Position numbers and translations under genes: made by a program
Notes under the pieces: generated by a model
Told to the model about the DNA's origin: nothing
Seen by the model: the letters and a program-made list of their open reading frames with translations, nothing else
Databases searched by the model: none
Assembly (NCBI GenBank): GCA_964058845.1
Contig: CAXKVR010000315.1
Coordinates: 124,001 to 188,000, forward strand
Length of the DNA stretch: 64,000 nucleotides
Origin: Carex sylvatica
Taxonomy: Eukaryota > Streptophyta > Magnoliopsida > Poales > Cyperaceae
Direction of reading: 5' to 3'
Shown: positions 35,373-48,677 of the stretch, in pieces
How the letters are laid out: every line of letters starts with the position of its first letter
How positions within the stretch are numbered: position 1 is the stretch's first letter

Positions 35373-35562
35373 AAATTCGCATCCTTTGAGATGTCTCAAA
35401 CTTTGAGTTGATTTGTGCAAAATCCAGACCGTTCAAATCTTTTCTGCATGAATCTCAAACCACAACAATACTGACTCATCTGCATTTCGAATAGGCACCG
35501 ACAAAATATTGGTCCAACTTCATATAAACTGAAAATTTAAGATATCTCAGAGGATACGGACC
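35373..35562. mobile_element. MITE, CTGAGATATCTCA family, diverged copy
   Basis: Matches 5001-5179 and 61641-61819 along its length, with AAATTCGCATCCTTTGAGAT at the left and GATATCTCAGAGGATACG at the right. It is clearly more diverged than the other two copies, and no target repeat is readable. Confidence 0.6.
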
Positions 35563-36269
35563 CAAATGGTAATGGGTCTCGCCAACTTGGTACCATAAAC
35601 CACATGCATAACAGTAATGGGTACATATATAATTAACCTCCTCCGTAGATTTTGCATTCGATCCTTTTCCATTGGGTCAGGCTCAGGCAGCTGGAAAGGA
35701 TCCACCGACTTAAATAGTATTTGAAGATTTGCTTCATGTTTAATATTAAGCAGTTTTTGGCTAAATTAATATTTATTTACTCTATTAGCATGCATTTAAT
35801 GGATTCTTTTTTATTCAAACAACTTTTATAATATTTAAAAAGGTGCTACAAATATCATACTGATCACATAAATGTAGGGTGAGTATATATTTATGAGATA
35901 TGATTATCATTTAGCATAGAAGTTGTGCATATACTATTAATTAATTCGTGAAAATCTATATATCATTAAGTAATAGAAAAATATATATATATTGTCTCAT
36001 TGTACATAATAATTCAGCGTGAATTCCTACCTTGCAAGTTGTGCCACTGTTTCATTAATGGTTCAAACAGAAAGCGGTATCAGTATACAATATTGTTAAG
36101 GCATCAGTTATTAATGGGCAACAATAGGGTCAAGTGCGCCATAGAGTAGTATGTATATTTGGTTGCTGTTGTGATTCTAATTAATGTGAAACATATTTTA
36201 TTAAAAAGAGTGAAAATATCAATTATCTTAAAGACAAAAAACATTATAATTCCAAATGAAAACTGAATA

Positions 36270-36990
36270 GATCAAGAGTGAAGCTCGTAAACTCCCTCTC
36301 AAGTACTTAGGAGTACCGGCCCTAACAGATAGAAAACTGAGTATTGCTGATTGGGACTGTATGGTAGATAAATTACAAAACTAGGCAGGGGTTTTATTGT
36401 CAATTGGAGGCAGAATAATATTGTTATATGCAGTGCTCATTGTTGTTCCTTTGTACATGCCATCTCTATATAAAATGCCTTAAAAAAAAAACAGCTTGAT
36501 ATGATGCGATGTAGGTTCCTTTGTCAAGGAAACTAAAAAATCCACAGAAATAATATTTTTCAATAAATTGGAAAATGGTATGCTTGCTAAAGGACCAAGG
36601 TGGAATGGGTGTCAAGGATTTAGGAACTATTATTGCTTAAGTGGTGGTGTAAGTATAAAAAACCCCAATTTTGATAGCTTATGGAAACAAATGGTGATTG
36701 TTAAGTATGCTCACAACTCACAAGTACCAGTCATCCTCAATGTGTCCATTTTGGAGAGAATTGATGAAATTGAATAACATAGGGTCCACCAGCTGTTCCT
36801 TCGAGGTAGGTAATGGGGAGTCAGCTCAATCTTTTGGAGGGATGTCTGGTATGATCAATGCCCCATGTCCTGTGCTTTTTTCATCTGTATAAAGTTTGTA
36901 TTGACCCTCATATTTCCTTGCAGGATGTGATAAAATCACAAGGCTTCAAAAGATCCCTTCATGGGAGATACCTATCTACCAAAATAGTAA
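36270..36990 (+). mobile_element. LINE reverse-transcriptase relic
   Basis: The plus strand reads LKYLGVPALTDRKLSIADWD, then a stop, then LLSIGGRIILL and VPLYMPSLYKMP. This is the C-terminal part of the reverse transcriptase of plant LINEs. Further pieces (SLWKQMVIVKY near 36680) continue in other frames. Stops and shifts rule out function. It lies downstream of the zinc-domain relic at 34.3 kb, the reverse of the order within one element, so the two come from separate insertions. Confidence 0.75.
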
Positions 36991-37423
36991 AAAAAATTCC
37001 AAAATAATACAAAATTTGGTCTCCAACACATTTTAATATGAAGATCATATTAAATTGTTCAGATCAATTGTTTGAACTTTAAAAACAGAGGTAAAGAATG
37101 TGAAACACAAAAATCAAAACCAAAATTTGAACCCTTTATTAAAAAGAAATAGGACAAAAATCAAAACCAAAATTGGAACAGTGGTACCAAAAAGAAATTG
37201 ATTTCAATTTGCTCTCCATGCTAGACATTCAATCTTCTCAAGAATTCTAAGTGCAAAAACAATATTAAATGACCCAGACAAGACTAAAGCACGCCATTTG
37301 GCTTTTCCATCTGTTAGGTACTAAAGCAATTGAAGCGTTTCATTTTTATCCAAAATCACTAGCATCGTATATAAAGAAAATGGTATGTTTGACATGCAAA
37401 ATATTTCAACACATGTCACAAGA

Positions 37424-37635
37424 CACTTCGGAGTAGGTCCGATATCCATTGGACCTACTTTGGTTCGATGGGTGATCTGGCCATCCAATTGCATCAAAAT
37501 TCGTGCGCTCCGTATTAAAACCCATATGAGTTTTTATTATTTTTCATGCGCACAGATCTTAATGCTAATCGTACGGTGATAGATCTAATTGAACCTAAAA
37601 GTAGGTCTAATGCCCATCGGACCTACTCCTATCTC
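37424..37635. mobile_element. 212 bp Mutator-type MITE, copy 2
   Basis: Same length (212 bp) as the copy at 22162-22373 but inverted. Flanking 9 bp repeats are GTCACAAGA (37415-37423) and GCCACAAGA (37636-37644), 8 of 9 matching. Confidence 0.78.
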
Positions 37636-38810
37636 GCCACAAGAGTCGTACAAAAATGCTTAAGAGTAGAGAACCCAACAAATTGGACAAAAATGACAAA
37701 AATCAGTATTCAGATATAAATAAATCAACAGTTGTAACCATCTAATTTTCTATATTTATTGCTAATTCTAAATCCTCCTCGGCTTTCCTTACAATAGTTA
37801 GTTCTTCCATTAGAGAAGTCAATTTCTTCAAATCTTCTTCCTGCTTACTTGGTGGTGCCTTCTCCTTGTACCCAGAGGCACTCATTTTCATTTCTAGATT
37901 TGTTTTTAGCCTGGCACAGTACAAATATAATTCATATAAAAAAAATAACATTGTTGATTACCATTTTCAAATTAAATAAGAAACTTCATAAAACTTCTCA
38001 CTTGAGAACTTCAAATAACTTTAGAATATTTCTCGAAAAAATAGATAATATGGCAGAAATAGAGATTGAAAAAAAAAAAAAAAAACTAACTTTTCAAGCT
38101 CGTCTTTCTTTTTTCTGAGCTTCTCGCTTTCTGCCTCAGCATTTAGCGCCCCTTGGAGCTCAAGATACACTGAAAGGTGCTCATTTTACCACTCCAATGG
38201 CACATCCTGTCGGCATTGTATCCATATCATTCAAAATCTGCATAAAAGTTCAACATTTAGTCTATATCTTAAAAAGAATAAAATATTCAATGTTCACAGA
38301 CTCACATTTATGCAGTGAACCAGAGGAAAGAAATGGCACCTTAATAGATGACAAGGAAGCCAGAGTAGTGATGAGAAACTCATAGCTCTCAATGAGGTTC
38401 TTAGCTTGTGGGGTCCGGCAAAGTGCAAACACACCTCTTTTTTCGTTCTTATCTGTTGCAGGACGAAGTGATCGTACTTTTGTCACTGTTTCTAATACTA
38501 TCTTCATGTCGCTTTCTATTTGACCATTTGTCCATTCCTGAAAAATGAAAATACAAAGTAAACTTAACAGAAGAACGCCTTCATTTCTGCAAATGAGCTC
38601 TAATACAAGAAAATTAAAAAGGGCAAACTGATTTTGTTGCCCCATTCCCCTTCAATAATGAAGGGAAAAGCAATTTAGCAAAGCGGATGGTTTTGGGCAT
38701 CTTTCGATGACAACTAGAGTAACATACTTATAACATAAAGAGGATTTTCAACTATGAACGTGTATAGTAGAGTAGAGCTAGGAAGTTCTTAAGCTCACCA
38801 AGTTTTTGGT

Positions 38811-39138
38811 GAGCTCAACTCCAAAACCTATCAGAATGGATTCAAATGACGAATCCAAACCGTTGAAACCGATCTACCTCACGAGTGATGCGTCCACGGA
38901 CAAAATTTATATATTTTTTAATCAATTAAATATAAAGTCAAGTGGTCAAAAAATGATGACAAATTAAGGCATCAAAATTACTTATAAACCTTCTTTTTAA
39001 AACCACTTCACTTTATACTAAATTAATTTGAAAATTTATAAATTCTATTTGTAAACGCATCACTCATGAAGTTGACTGGCTTGAACGGTTTGGATTTGTC
39101 GTTCAAAGTCATTCCAATAAGTTTTGAAGTTAAAATCT
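38811..39138. mobile_element. MITE in a synthetase intron
   Basis: A ~328 bp foldback in the intron between the 17th and 18th exons. Left CCAAAACCTATCAGAATGG with GACGAATCCAAACCGTT pairs with right AACGGTTTGGATTTGTCG and CATTCCAATAAGTTTTG. The target duplication is not resolved. Confidence 0.6.
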
Positions 39139-39856
39139 AAAAGGAGATTATTTTGAAATCTAAAAGTGCATACCTCTACTACAGAAGGATAATCAGAAAT
39201 CATAATAGATTCCTTCCTGCATGAACCTTCAGCCTGAGGCAGCCTCTGCCACAATTCCTCTGTAACATAAGGCATAAAGGGGTGTAGCAGTCTCAGGCCA
39301 GTATCCAAGCAAATCCACAAAGCAGCCCTTGATGCTGTTCTCTCACTCTCAAACTCCTTTGAATCATTAAAAAAATATGGCTTGATTGCCTCGATAAACA
39401 CATCACATAGTTGCGACAGCCACCAGAAATAGACTGCTGATGTGGCATCAGAGAACTTGTACAACTCCATGGAAGATACGGTTTTGAGTACAGCCTTGTT
39501 TAGCACAGAGAGGATCCACTTGCAAACAGGAGGCATGGTTTGCTCCGAGATTGATGCCGGAGGGGTATAATTATCACCTAATTTTCCCATTGCAAACCGA
39601 ATGGCATTCCATAGCTTGTTGCACCATTGACGGTACCCCACCACTCATTGTATATCTAGGTTTATCTTGTCAGACTGACAATTAAAATCAGATTTAGAGA
39701 AGAAAAAAAAAAGTTAAACCAATTACCAACGCAAATGATACCAATGGGTAAAATACCAGTTGATACCAATTTTATCCTTTTTGCTTACAAGCGGGCATCT
39801 AATATCTTCTCTTCAATCTTAGAATGAATAACCCTAAAATTTCCACGTAAAATTAA

Positions 39857-40238
39857 TTGAGTGAGGCTATGGTACTATGCATAGCACGGATTGGTCTGTA
39901 CTACAGATCAATATATCTGTTTTCAAAGTTCAAACAGTCGATCTCAACTGTTCAACATCATCTCCATATGAAAACGTACTTGTAGATCAAATTTTTCATT
40001 TTTTATAATTTATTTACTATTTTTTAGATAGGTAGAAAATGACTTGATCTAAAATTATAGACCATTCAAAAGTAGTGATTTTCTACCTATCTAAGAAAAT
40101 AGTAAAAAAAAATCCAAAAAATGTAAACTTTAGTCTGCAAGTACATTTTCAATTGATTCTGTGAACTTTGAAAATGAAGATATTGTACCATAGTATGGAC
40201 CAATCCGCGCTAGTGTTTAGTACCATAGCCTCACTCAA
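39857..40238. mobile_element. MITE with 5 bp target repeat in a synthetase intron
   Basis: A 382 bp foldback with ends TTGAGTGAGGCTATGGTACT and its complement, flanked by ATTAA on both sides (39852-39856, 40239-40243). It lies between the 16th and 17th exons. The middle pairs through TTTCTACCTATCTAAGAAAA and TTTTTAGATAGGTAGAAAA. The family is not assigned. Confidence 0.7.
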
Positions 40239-43200
40239 ATTAAATATTATCTTCAAAAAATACAAATTTGATCTGTTAACTTTTTTTTATCTAATCTTTT
40301 CTAGACTTATTTTTCAACTTAGGTTGTGTACAGGTAGCAACTCTTTTGAGACTCAGGCATAAAAAAGTCAGCAAACAAATAGAAAAGTGTAATATAAGTA
40401 TATAACCAATCTAAATGGTGCAAACCTGAGCAGTGTAGGCAATGAGAGCAAAACGAAGAGCATCAGCCCCATACTCAGCAATTCCATCAGGGAAGTCCTT
40501 CTGACCTTCTTTTGCAATTGCTAATTCACTCGGGTCTAGGTTACCCTCTTCTAGCCTCTTGTGCAAATTTTCTAGTGAAACCCCATTGATTACCTCTAGT
40601 GGGTCTATCACATTTCCTAGTGATTTTGACATCTTCCGTCCATGTGCATCACAAATCATTGGATGCAGAGAGACCTGGATTTAATTTTGAAAACAAAAAA
40701 ATATAAATCGAATGACACTATTTCACTCCAGAGACTCAAGTTCTCAGTTACAAAGTGATCCCAAATTTGAATTGGTTGGATTAAGCAGTCTTATGTATAA
40801 ACCAGGTAAAAGCTGGTGAACTTCTTTCTCAAGAAGATAGTGTTGAATGATAATATGCATTGCTTAAAAAAAGGGCTGTAAAAGAAAAGTTTATATCCAT
40901 TGAGTAGATAAAAAAATTAGAATAATGATAATTAGTTCAAATTTCCTTTTGGTTATGCTTTTTATTGTCCAGTTAATTGCTTCAGCAATTCAGCTTACCC
41001 AAAACATATACAAAAGAAAACTAACAACATATACCTTCCTAAAGGGTACATCACCACCAAGTTTCATCCCAAGCATAACCATGCGGGCCACCCAAAAGAA
41101 CAAAATGTCATGACCTGTTTCCAAAACTGAGGTGGGGTACAAAACCCTAAAATCAACAGTATCATCTGGCCAACCAAGAGTTGTTAAGGGAAACAGTCCA
41201 GAAGAGAACCAGGTATCCAAAACATCCGGGTCTTGTGCTATCTTAAATTTTTTCCCATAAAATTTTGCTTTTGCCTCAGAGAGTGCATCCGTTTCATTGC
41301 GGGCCACCACCCAGTGGTCATTATAAAAGCCCATGTCTTTTATTGGGTCGTCTTCTAGGGTCACATACCAGGCCGGTGTTCTATGGCCCCACCATAGCTG
41401 CCTTGATACACACCAATCACGTATGTTATTTAGCCACCTGTTAAGATAATAGTAAGGTTACTGATTGATGCAACTGATAAATTATTATCAGTTACATTCC
41501 TTGAAAATGGAAAATTACCACACATACATCTCATCTAATTTCTTCAAAACATACCCAAACTATCCAAATTTCCTCTTTACATTGGAGAAGCATGGAAGAA
41601 AGGTGTCTTTCCATATTTTAAGGCCATGGTACTTATAAAATGTTAAGGAACTTTAGGTGTCTTTTTCCTTTTCCAATCCTTTCTAACTATAATTAGGAAG
41701 GGAAATATAACAAGAAATCAACTGTTATAGTTTTACCTAAACCAATCATCTTGGTACTGTGGAGGAATGATCTCAATTTTCTTTGACTTGACAGCTTCCA
41801 CGGCCGCTCTTGCCATTTCATCACAGCTAACAAACCACTGTGGCTTTATCATGGGCTCAACCACTTCATTACTTCTTGAGCAGAGTCCCAGATTCATTTC
41901 ATTCTTCTGACAATCTCTATAAAGCCCCTGGTTTTAACAAAATTCTTCGATTAGCCCAAAATTGCATCTCCATATTGGAAGATCATTCTTCCAGTTCAGC
42001 TCAGCTAAGGATAAATCAAACAATTAATTCCACATATCACCTATACCAAATCAACTCTCAACAGCAAAGCAACAAAAGAACCAGGGTAGAAACTATAAAC
42101 ATGTAAAATGAGGCCAACCAAAACAATTTCATGCCAGTATGGTAATATAATGCACTAGGGGATTCTAGTTGAAAGAAATACTATCACTTGCTAAATATAA
42201 GATCAAAGCAAAAGAGAATTAAAAAAGCGAAAGATAAGGTTACAAAGAGAAGTACCAATGCATCAAGTGCCTTAATAACTTATTCACGGGCCGTGAAACG
42301 AAGCATTCCTTCAAATTTTGGGTCACCATTTACAGTGATCTTTCCATCATCAGTGAAAATATTAATGAATTCAAGCTTATGCCATTTCCCAACCTCAAAA
42401 TCATTCGGATCATGTGCTGGAGTAATCTAAAAGCAAGAGGATAAAGAAATAAAAGAGAAAACGAAAATTAGCAGTCGATAAATGTTAGAGAAAATAAGCT
42501 TTCCCTAGTAAAAACAAGGGCCAAAAAGAGTATCTGAGCATGTCACATTGCACATAGGACCGCTGAACACTCTACACCGAGTTTATCTGCAGTTGCTGTA
42601 GACTTTTTCTGCAAATAGTGATTTTAGCTTCCTAATTAATACCTGGCTATTTATATTTTAGTAGTCCGCCATATCAAGGGGAAGGGAGATGCCATCCAGA
42701 ATTTCTTTCGTCCATTTATTTTTTAAATATAATGCAACAGGAATAAAATCATCATTGTATGCCAGCACAACTTGGCTAAAATGCCATTCTCATTCTTATA
42801 CATACAAAGAAGGCACCTTAACCAAATTATTCAAAATAGGGCCAATTGAAACAATTTGTTGTGACCAAAAGATGTTACCTTGACTGCACCGGTTCCAAAA
42901 CAAGGGTCCACCAACACATCATCACATATAATGGGTAGCCGCCGCCCATTGAAAGGATGCACAGCGTATTTTCCATGGAGGTGCTTGTACATCTCATCTT
43001 TTGAATGAATTGCAATTGCCACATCACCAAGCATGGTCTCTATTCAAGTAGTTGCCACAATAATCTCACCAAGACCTCCCTCCAATTGATATGCAAAGAA
43101 ATGTATAACCCCAAACTGTACTGGCTTGGAGTAGCCAGGAACCTTTAGGAAAGTTTCTTCCTTTATTTCTTTATATTCAACCTGTCAAGAAAGCATTTAA

Positions 43201-46200
43201 GTTTAAGCATCACCAAAGCTGCCCCTTCTAGGTTTCTTGGTTCTCCTTTAATATGGAGACATAGGTAACCTGTTTTCTATAACAATAAATTGGTAGTACT
43301 GGTATTTTATTGTGTGCTTCGGAAGTCTTTTCTCTCTTTTGATTTTTTTTTTCTACTTGTTTTTTTGTGAATGCATGTGTGTTTGCATATCAATGTAAGA
43401 CCTCCAAAGAATCACACATTAAATCCATAAACACAATTAAAAAAACAGAACTTGATCAAAACCAACTCATATTTTAATAGTCGATGGCTCGACACAATGG
43501 ACCAGGATGCTAAAAATCCAATACCACTGGAAAATTTTGCATTGTAAATAATTGTATATTGCTTTATCGAACTCAATATTGTATGTCATACATCAATATC
43601 TGATATTGCAGTGCGCAAGGTGCAATCCCAATTCACCAGGCGGTTATCCCTAAAAATTAGATGAAAGACAGAATGTTTCATTCACATTGTCATTAACAAA
43701 AGTATAAAAGGAAATATGCTAAGTAAAAACAAAAGAAATGGGCATGGAAAATAACAGTTAAGCAAATATGACCTATAAATTAAGCCTTCTTTGTGCAGTC
43801 TTACAAACGCCTCAGTCACAGCAATAGATCTCTTCTCATCCATTGTGAAGCACTGGAATTAATATATTATGGTTCATTTAAATTTTTAGCATACAACTAA
43901 AAATAGCACAACGAAGGAGCTACTAAAGTGATAAAAAATTAACCTCTCGTGACCAGTCAAGCGAAGCTCCAAGGCGACACTCTTGAGTTAGAATAGTGCC
44001 TCCATACTGATTTTTCCATTTCCATACCTGTAAAAGCAATAGTTTCCAAAAAGAACAAAAAAAAAATCATTTTGAAAGAACACAAAAGCCAAACGGCCGA
44101 TGAAAGACAATAATGTTTACATTTATATTTTAAAAGAAAACATTAGTACTTACTTCTGACACAAACTCATCTCTGCCAATGCCATGCCTGGATAGTTTTC
44201 TTTCACACATCAACTTCTTCTCCACAACCACCTAAGGTCATTATTTTTCTAATTTTAATTAGTGCAACAAGAAGTCATTTTAGCGGAATTTAAAGAAGGT
44301 GGTTATCTTAAGGGGAGAAAAATTGTCAATTGAAGTTGCAAAAGAGTATGCACCTGAGTAGCAATACCAGCATGATCCATTCCTGGGATCCACAATGCAT
44401 TGTAACCAGACATTCTCCTCCAACGAATAATTGCATCCTAAATTATAGACAATGGCATGGGAAAAATTGGGAATTGAAAGTAGTTACATGCACGCATCAA
44501 GAAATTAGAACTCCTAAATCAATTAAAATGAAAAATTGTACTCTTCAAGAGATCAAATTAGAATTATTAACAAGTGAGATAGGATTTAGTAGACCAAGCG
44601 TTGATGGTTTCAGAAAAGAAAGAGACAAGATTGTAAGGGATATTTCTAGTGTTCTACGTTTATTCTGAAGAGCTCAGTTGACAGATTACTCATGTTGCAG
44701 GGCTATACCAGGTAATTTGAGAACATGGAGGGGCATACAAGTAATTCTCCCTTGTATGAAAAGGAGATGCCTGATAACAATACTAGCCAGTCAGAGAATT
44801 TAAAACTGCTACCTGAATAGCAGCAGTAAGAGCATGACCGATGTGAAGTGCACCAGTCACATTTGGGGGTGGCAGAACCTATACAAATAAACAACAACAA
44901 AAAAAAATTATCTATTGTTTAGATCTATAATTATTGATATTTTTCACTCTAGGGGAAAAATCGCATGACTGGAGAGCACTTACTATGACAAAAGGTGGTT
45001 TAGAGCTGTTCTCATCAGCTACAAAGAACTTTGACTTCTCCCACCATCCATACCATCTGAAATAATTGAAAACAGTAGCAAAGATGTTAAAAAGAACAAC
45101 AATTAAAATATGAATCATATATACATAACCTATTGGTTGTATGTGCCCCTAAGTTGCACTTATATTTTGTATCTTTCTTGTTATGGAGTTCACTTTTCTT
45201 CTTCTTGCGCAGGGGCTTATGTAACATCTTAAAAGAAAACCAATAGACCAAATAGAGGCACTAATTTCATCCCACAAAATAGCAGCCAATGTAGCTACTC
45301 GATACCAAAAACCATTTAAATCAAGATTTATCTCTAATAACATAGTTATGAGAAAAGTAACAAAATAAAGTAAATCCCATACGATTTTTCCACTATATTG
45401 GGATTGTATTGCTTGGCCATCTGAGAAGAGAGCTGCTTCTTCTCTCCATCAGGTGTCACAGGATCAACATAATCCTCAGGATTCTCATCCTCTGTGCCCC
45501 TCTTTTTAACTTTCTTTTCCTTTTTCGACACATCAGATGCAGTTGCTTGTGCCTACGTATCAAAATAGATCAAGCATGAGCGAAACCACTATTGCATATT
45601 ATAATACATTGAGGTGAACATGATACTCCTAATTCATATTATCCCCTAATAATTAAAGTTGCATTGAGATGCTTAATACACTGTCATTGTCAAATTGACG
45701 AAAAAGGAAACAAAATACATGGTACAGTAAACAATGTGATCTTAATCATAAAAGGCACATGCTTATTGGTAAGCAAGCTTGGAAGGTCCTTTCATATAAA
45801 CTTTGGTCGATATTTGCAATTATTCTAGCAAAACTGCAATAGCACAGTTTAAATGCAGAAAACAATAAAAAATAAGGAATACTTGCAAGTATGGTACTGC
45901 TTACATTACCTGGAACTTCTTTGCCTTTTCTTGAGCCTTGAGCTTTTTCTCTTCCTTCTCCTTAGCCTATCAAGGAAGGATTAAACAACCAATAGGTAAA
46001 GAACATGCTGATAATAAGCATGTCAGAAAAGTATAATTATATGAAACTGTTTGACCGCGATCATATTAACCAAAACTTCAAAAAAAAATGTATAAAAACA
46101 TTACTTTTTGGGTCTTTTTCATTTTCCTCTCTAATTCTTTCTCATCAAGCTGCATTTGTAAAAAAAAAATATAGTCAGATATGCCAATTACATGAAATAT

Positions 46201-46211
46201 ATTTCAATTCT

Positions 46212-46659
46212 GACAAGTTTAGATCTCTGAGGATGGAAGTATGGACTGAATCTGTACCAGTACAAGAATTTTGTTTCATTTGTGTACAATTGAGGGAGTG
46301 AGAGATATAAAAGGCCTCAGTAAGGCTATAGTGTAATGCTCTACCTAGAATTCACTAAGGCTATAGTGTGATGCTCTACCTAGAATTGAGGGAGTGAGTG
46401 GAACATGAGAATTGAGAATAGTAAGATTGGGTTTGATCTTTTGCAATCACACATAAACTCGGCCTACCAAGTTCTTTTATGAACTCTTCCCCTAGAGAAT
46501 CACACTATAGCCTTAGTGAATTCTAGGTAGAGCATCACACAATATCCTTACTGAGGCCTTTTATATCCCTCACTCCCTCAATTGTACACAAATGAAACAA
46601 AATTCTTATACTGGTACAGATTCAGTTCATACTTCCATCCTCAGAGATCTAAACTTGTC
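46212..46659. repeat. 167 bp near-perfect inverted repeat with 114 bp loop
   Basis: Arm 1 at 46212-46378 (from GACAAGTTTAGATCTCTGAG) is the inverted copy of arm 2 at 46493-46659, with only scattered mismatches. Within arm 1 a ~37 bp unit (CTATAGTGT(A/G)ATGCTCTACC) occurs twice. If the tentative first exon is right, the structure sits in the first intron of the synthetase locus, where a transcript would form a long hairpin. No target repeat was identified. Confidence 0.8.
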
Positions 46660-47614
46660 GGTGTCGCATTTGCCCAACACTTGCTACCGGTGTTGCAGCT
46701 CTAGAGGAAGAGTTTGCTTCCTCTTGATTAGTGGTTCTTGCATGGTTGCTATTACAATATCTTGCAACTCTTGTTCTTGTGGGGTTGCCATTTTGCCTAC
46801 CAAAAGAAGAGTATTTAACACACTGTTATTAAAAAGCATATAATTCAGAAAATTAAAAGCACAAAATTAATGCAGAAAAGTTTATACTCGGATCTGGATT
46901 TATTAATTAAGTGTTATATCCAAGAGATGAACCTTATCTCATTAGTGAAAACAAAATATTACGAACACCAATCTACTTACAATCTACTTAGAATCTGGTA
47001 ATCAACAATTTGGTACTGGAATTGTACCACAATCGTCATAATATAACCACCACCTTATTCCTACTCCTAAAAATCCCAACAAAATGAAGATAAAAAAACC
47101 AATATAGTGACCCAGTACCAGAATATTGTACTGGTACCAAAATAATATAGATCATATATATCAGTTTTATTTTAACATTTCAGTTTTAAATTTCAGAAGT
47201 TTTAAAAATGAAAACACAATAATTATTTAAACCCATCTCATGAATCATTCATACAGAATTCACATATGCAGTAAAAATCTGACAACTACATTCCCATTCC
47301 ATGAAAAATCTGATGCTGGTATGACAAATACATTTTCTTATGAGCCAGGTTATACAATGAAAAATCTGACAACATCCCATTCCATGAAACTTCCAATGAA
47401 AATTATTATCAGTTAGCCACAAGGGGTTAAATTTTGATTCTATTAAAAGATATATTTGTCATACCAGCATCAGATCTGACTGGTACCAAAATATAAAAGA
47501 AAAAAATAAAAAGTTGGTAAGAAAAGGCGCAGATCGGAGAAAGGCATCTAATATGATTAAGAAAAGGCAAACAAGTAGTATGACTGAGATATGATGCCAT
47601 TTCCTTAGCAATTG

Positions 47615-48179
47615 TTACCACCCAGCAAGCAGAGGCTTTTATCAGTATAGCAAACAAACCCTTACCGAGAATAGAGGAGAAAGGCGCAGATCGGTGAAGT
47701 TATGGGCAAAACATCTCTACATCTCAGTGGTGAAGCTTGTCGGAGAAAGGCGGAGAAAGGCGGAGAAAGGTGGAGAAAGGCGCAGTTCGGTGGTTTTTGG
47801 TGTTCGAAAGTCAGAGTCTCGGAGGAAGGCGCAGGTCTCTCCGTCTGTGGAGACGAAATGAGGAGAGAGCCGTCAGTCTCACAGAGACACAGAGAAGAGA
47901 AGGGGCTTGGAAGTCACAGAGGGGATATCAAATTAAAATTCCTAATTTTTGGAAGTCTGGCGCAGATGGCCTTTGGGCTTGGATTAAATTTTCGGAATTC
48001 ACATCACAGATAAGCCCATCAGGCAGCCTTTGGGTTTCAATAAAATCTCATACCTGACCTGTCCTGTTTCTAAGTCTGGTCTTATCTGGCCCATTACAGT
48101 ATTGGACCGACCAGTTAATGGACAGATCAGCCGGGTATGACCGAACCGTTGGGCCAACGGATTTTTTTGTCATCTCTAG
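47615..48179. mobile_element. Unclassified repeat, copy B (uninterrupted)
   Basis: The continuous counterpart, in opposite orientation, of the split repeat at 26941-29324. It includes a four-fold GGAGAAAGGC tandem near 47743-47785 that is shorter in copy A. The frames at 47702-48057 come from this repeat and lack homologues known to me. Confidence 0.65.
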
Positions 48180-48222
48180 TTAGAACTCATTTGGTTGTGA
48201 ATTTCCACCAAAACTCATGACT

Positions 48223-48568
48223 AGACTAGTGGAATATGATAGTGATGAACATGTTAAATTTAGAAATAAAATAAGTATTTAAAACAATTGATTAAGAAAT
48301 AAATCGGAGTATTAAGAAATAAACTGGGGTGGTTCGGATCAAATTCATATTATATGAAAGTTCGGTCAGTTCGGCTATTTCGGTTTTGAAATTTTTCAAA
48401 TCGAACTGAACCGAAGTTATAATTCGATTTTGAAAAGCCAACCGAACCGATCCAATAAACTAAAATAACCGAACTGTTTAAACCGAACTAATTCGGTTCA
48501 GTTCAAAACCGAACCGTTTAAACACCCCTCAGACTAGTGGAATATGATAGTGATGAACATGTTAAATT
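48223..48568. repeat. Identical 38 bp direct repeats around a ~270 bp element
   Basis: The 38 bp at 48223-48260 (AGACTAGTGGAATATGATAG...GTTAAATT) recur exactly at 48531-48568. The DNA between (48261-48530) matches the right ~260 bp of the TTCGGTT-rich element at 12876-13320 and ends AAACACCCCT. A 38 bp duplication is too long for a usual target repeat, so a repair or slippage event is more likely. Confidence 0.8.
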
Positions 48569-48677
48569 AGATGTTTGCAGAAGACTAGATATCTTATTAA
48601 TTTTTCTATTATGAATATTTTGCCTAGATATTTTGAAACACTAATAATTTAATTAGTTCTAAGTGTGCATATCCATC

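Larger units (their letters stand above)
37742..46791 (-). pseudogene. Valyl-tRNA synthetase, disabled by three stops and a frameshift
   Basis: Cytosolic-type ValRS charges tRNA-Val. Exons (high to low): 46756-46791 (tentative), 46105-46149, 45910-45966, 45383-45552, 44984-45056, 44813-44878, 44354-44437, 44154-44231, 43944-44027, 43773-43852, 43592-43649, 42879-43181, 42256-42426, 41737-41927, 41035-41437, 40426-40674, 39174-39674, 38340-38537, 38091-38237, 37742-37910. All junctions are GT-AG and keep phase, implying about 1053 codons, near family length. Visible are a Lys-rich N-terminus, HIGH in ALHIGHAL (exon 6), [15 protein letters not shown] (exon 15), KMSKS (exon 16), the anticodon-binding region (exon 17) and a C-terminal coiled coil. 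Breaks: TGA 43044-43046, TAA 42280-42282, TGA 39645-39647, and one extra base in an A-run at 38184-38187. Introns rule out a processed copy. Assembly error is possible but would need four events. Confidence 0.88.

Noticed and set aside
38184..38187. Alternative splice model that would avoid the synthetase frameshift
   Set aside because: The surrounding intron phases match only if one base is removed. The downstream frame (EHLSVYLEL and onward) is clearly the family's, so an extra base explains it better than an extra intron.
47702..48057. Two plus-strand frames of 103 and 106 residues
   Set aside because: They lie within the dispersed repeat copy B and owe their length to the GGAGAAAGGC tandem. 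The inverted copy A does not preserve the frame.
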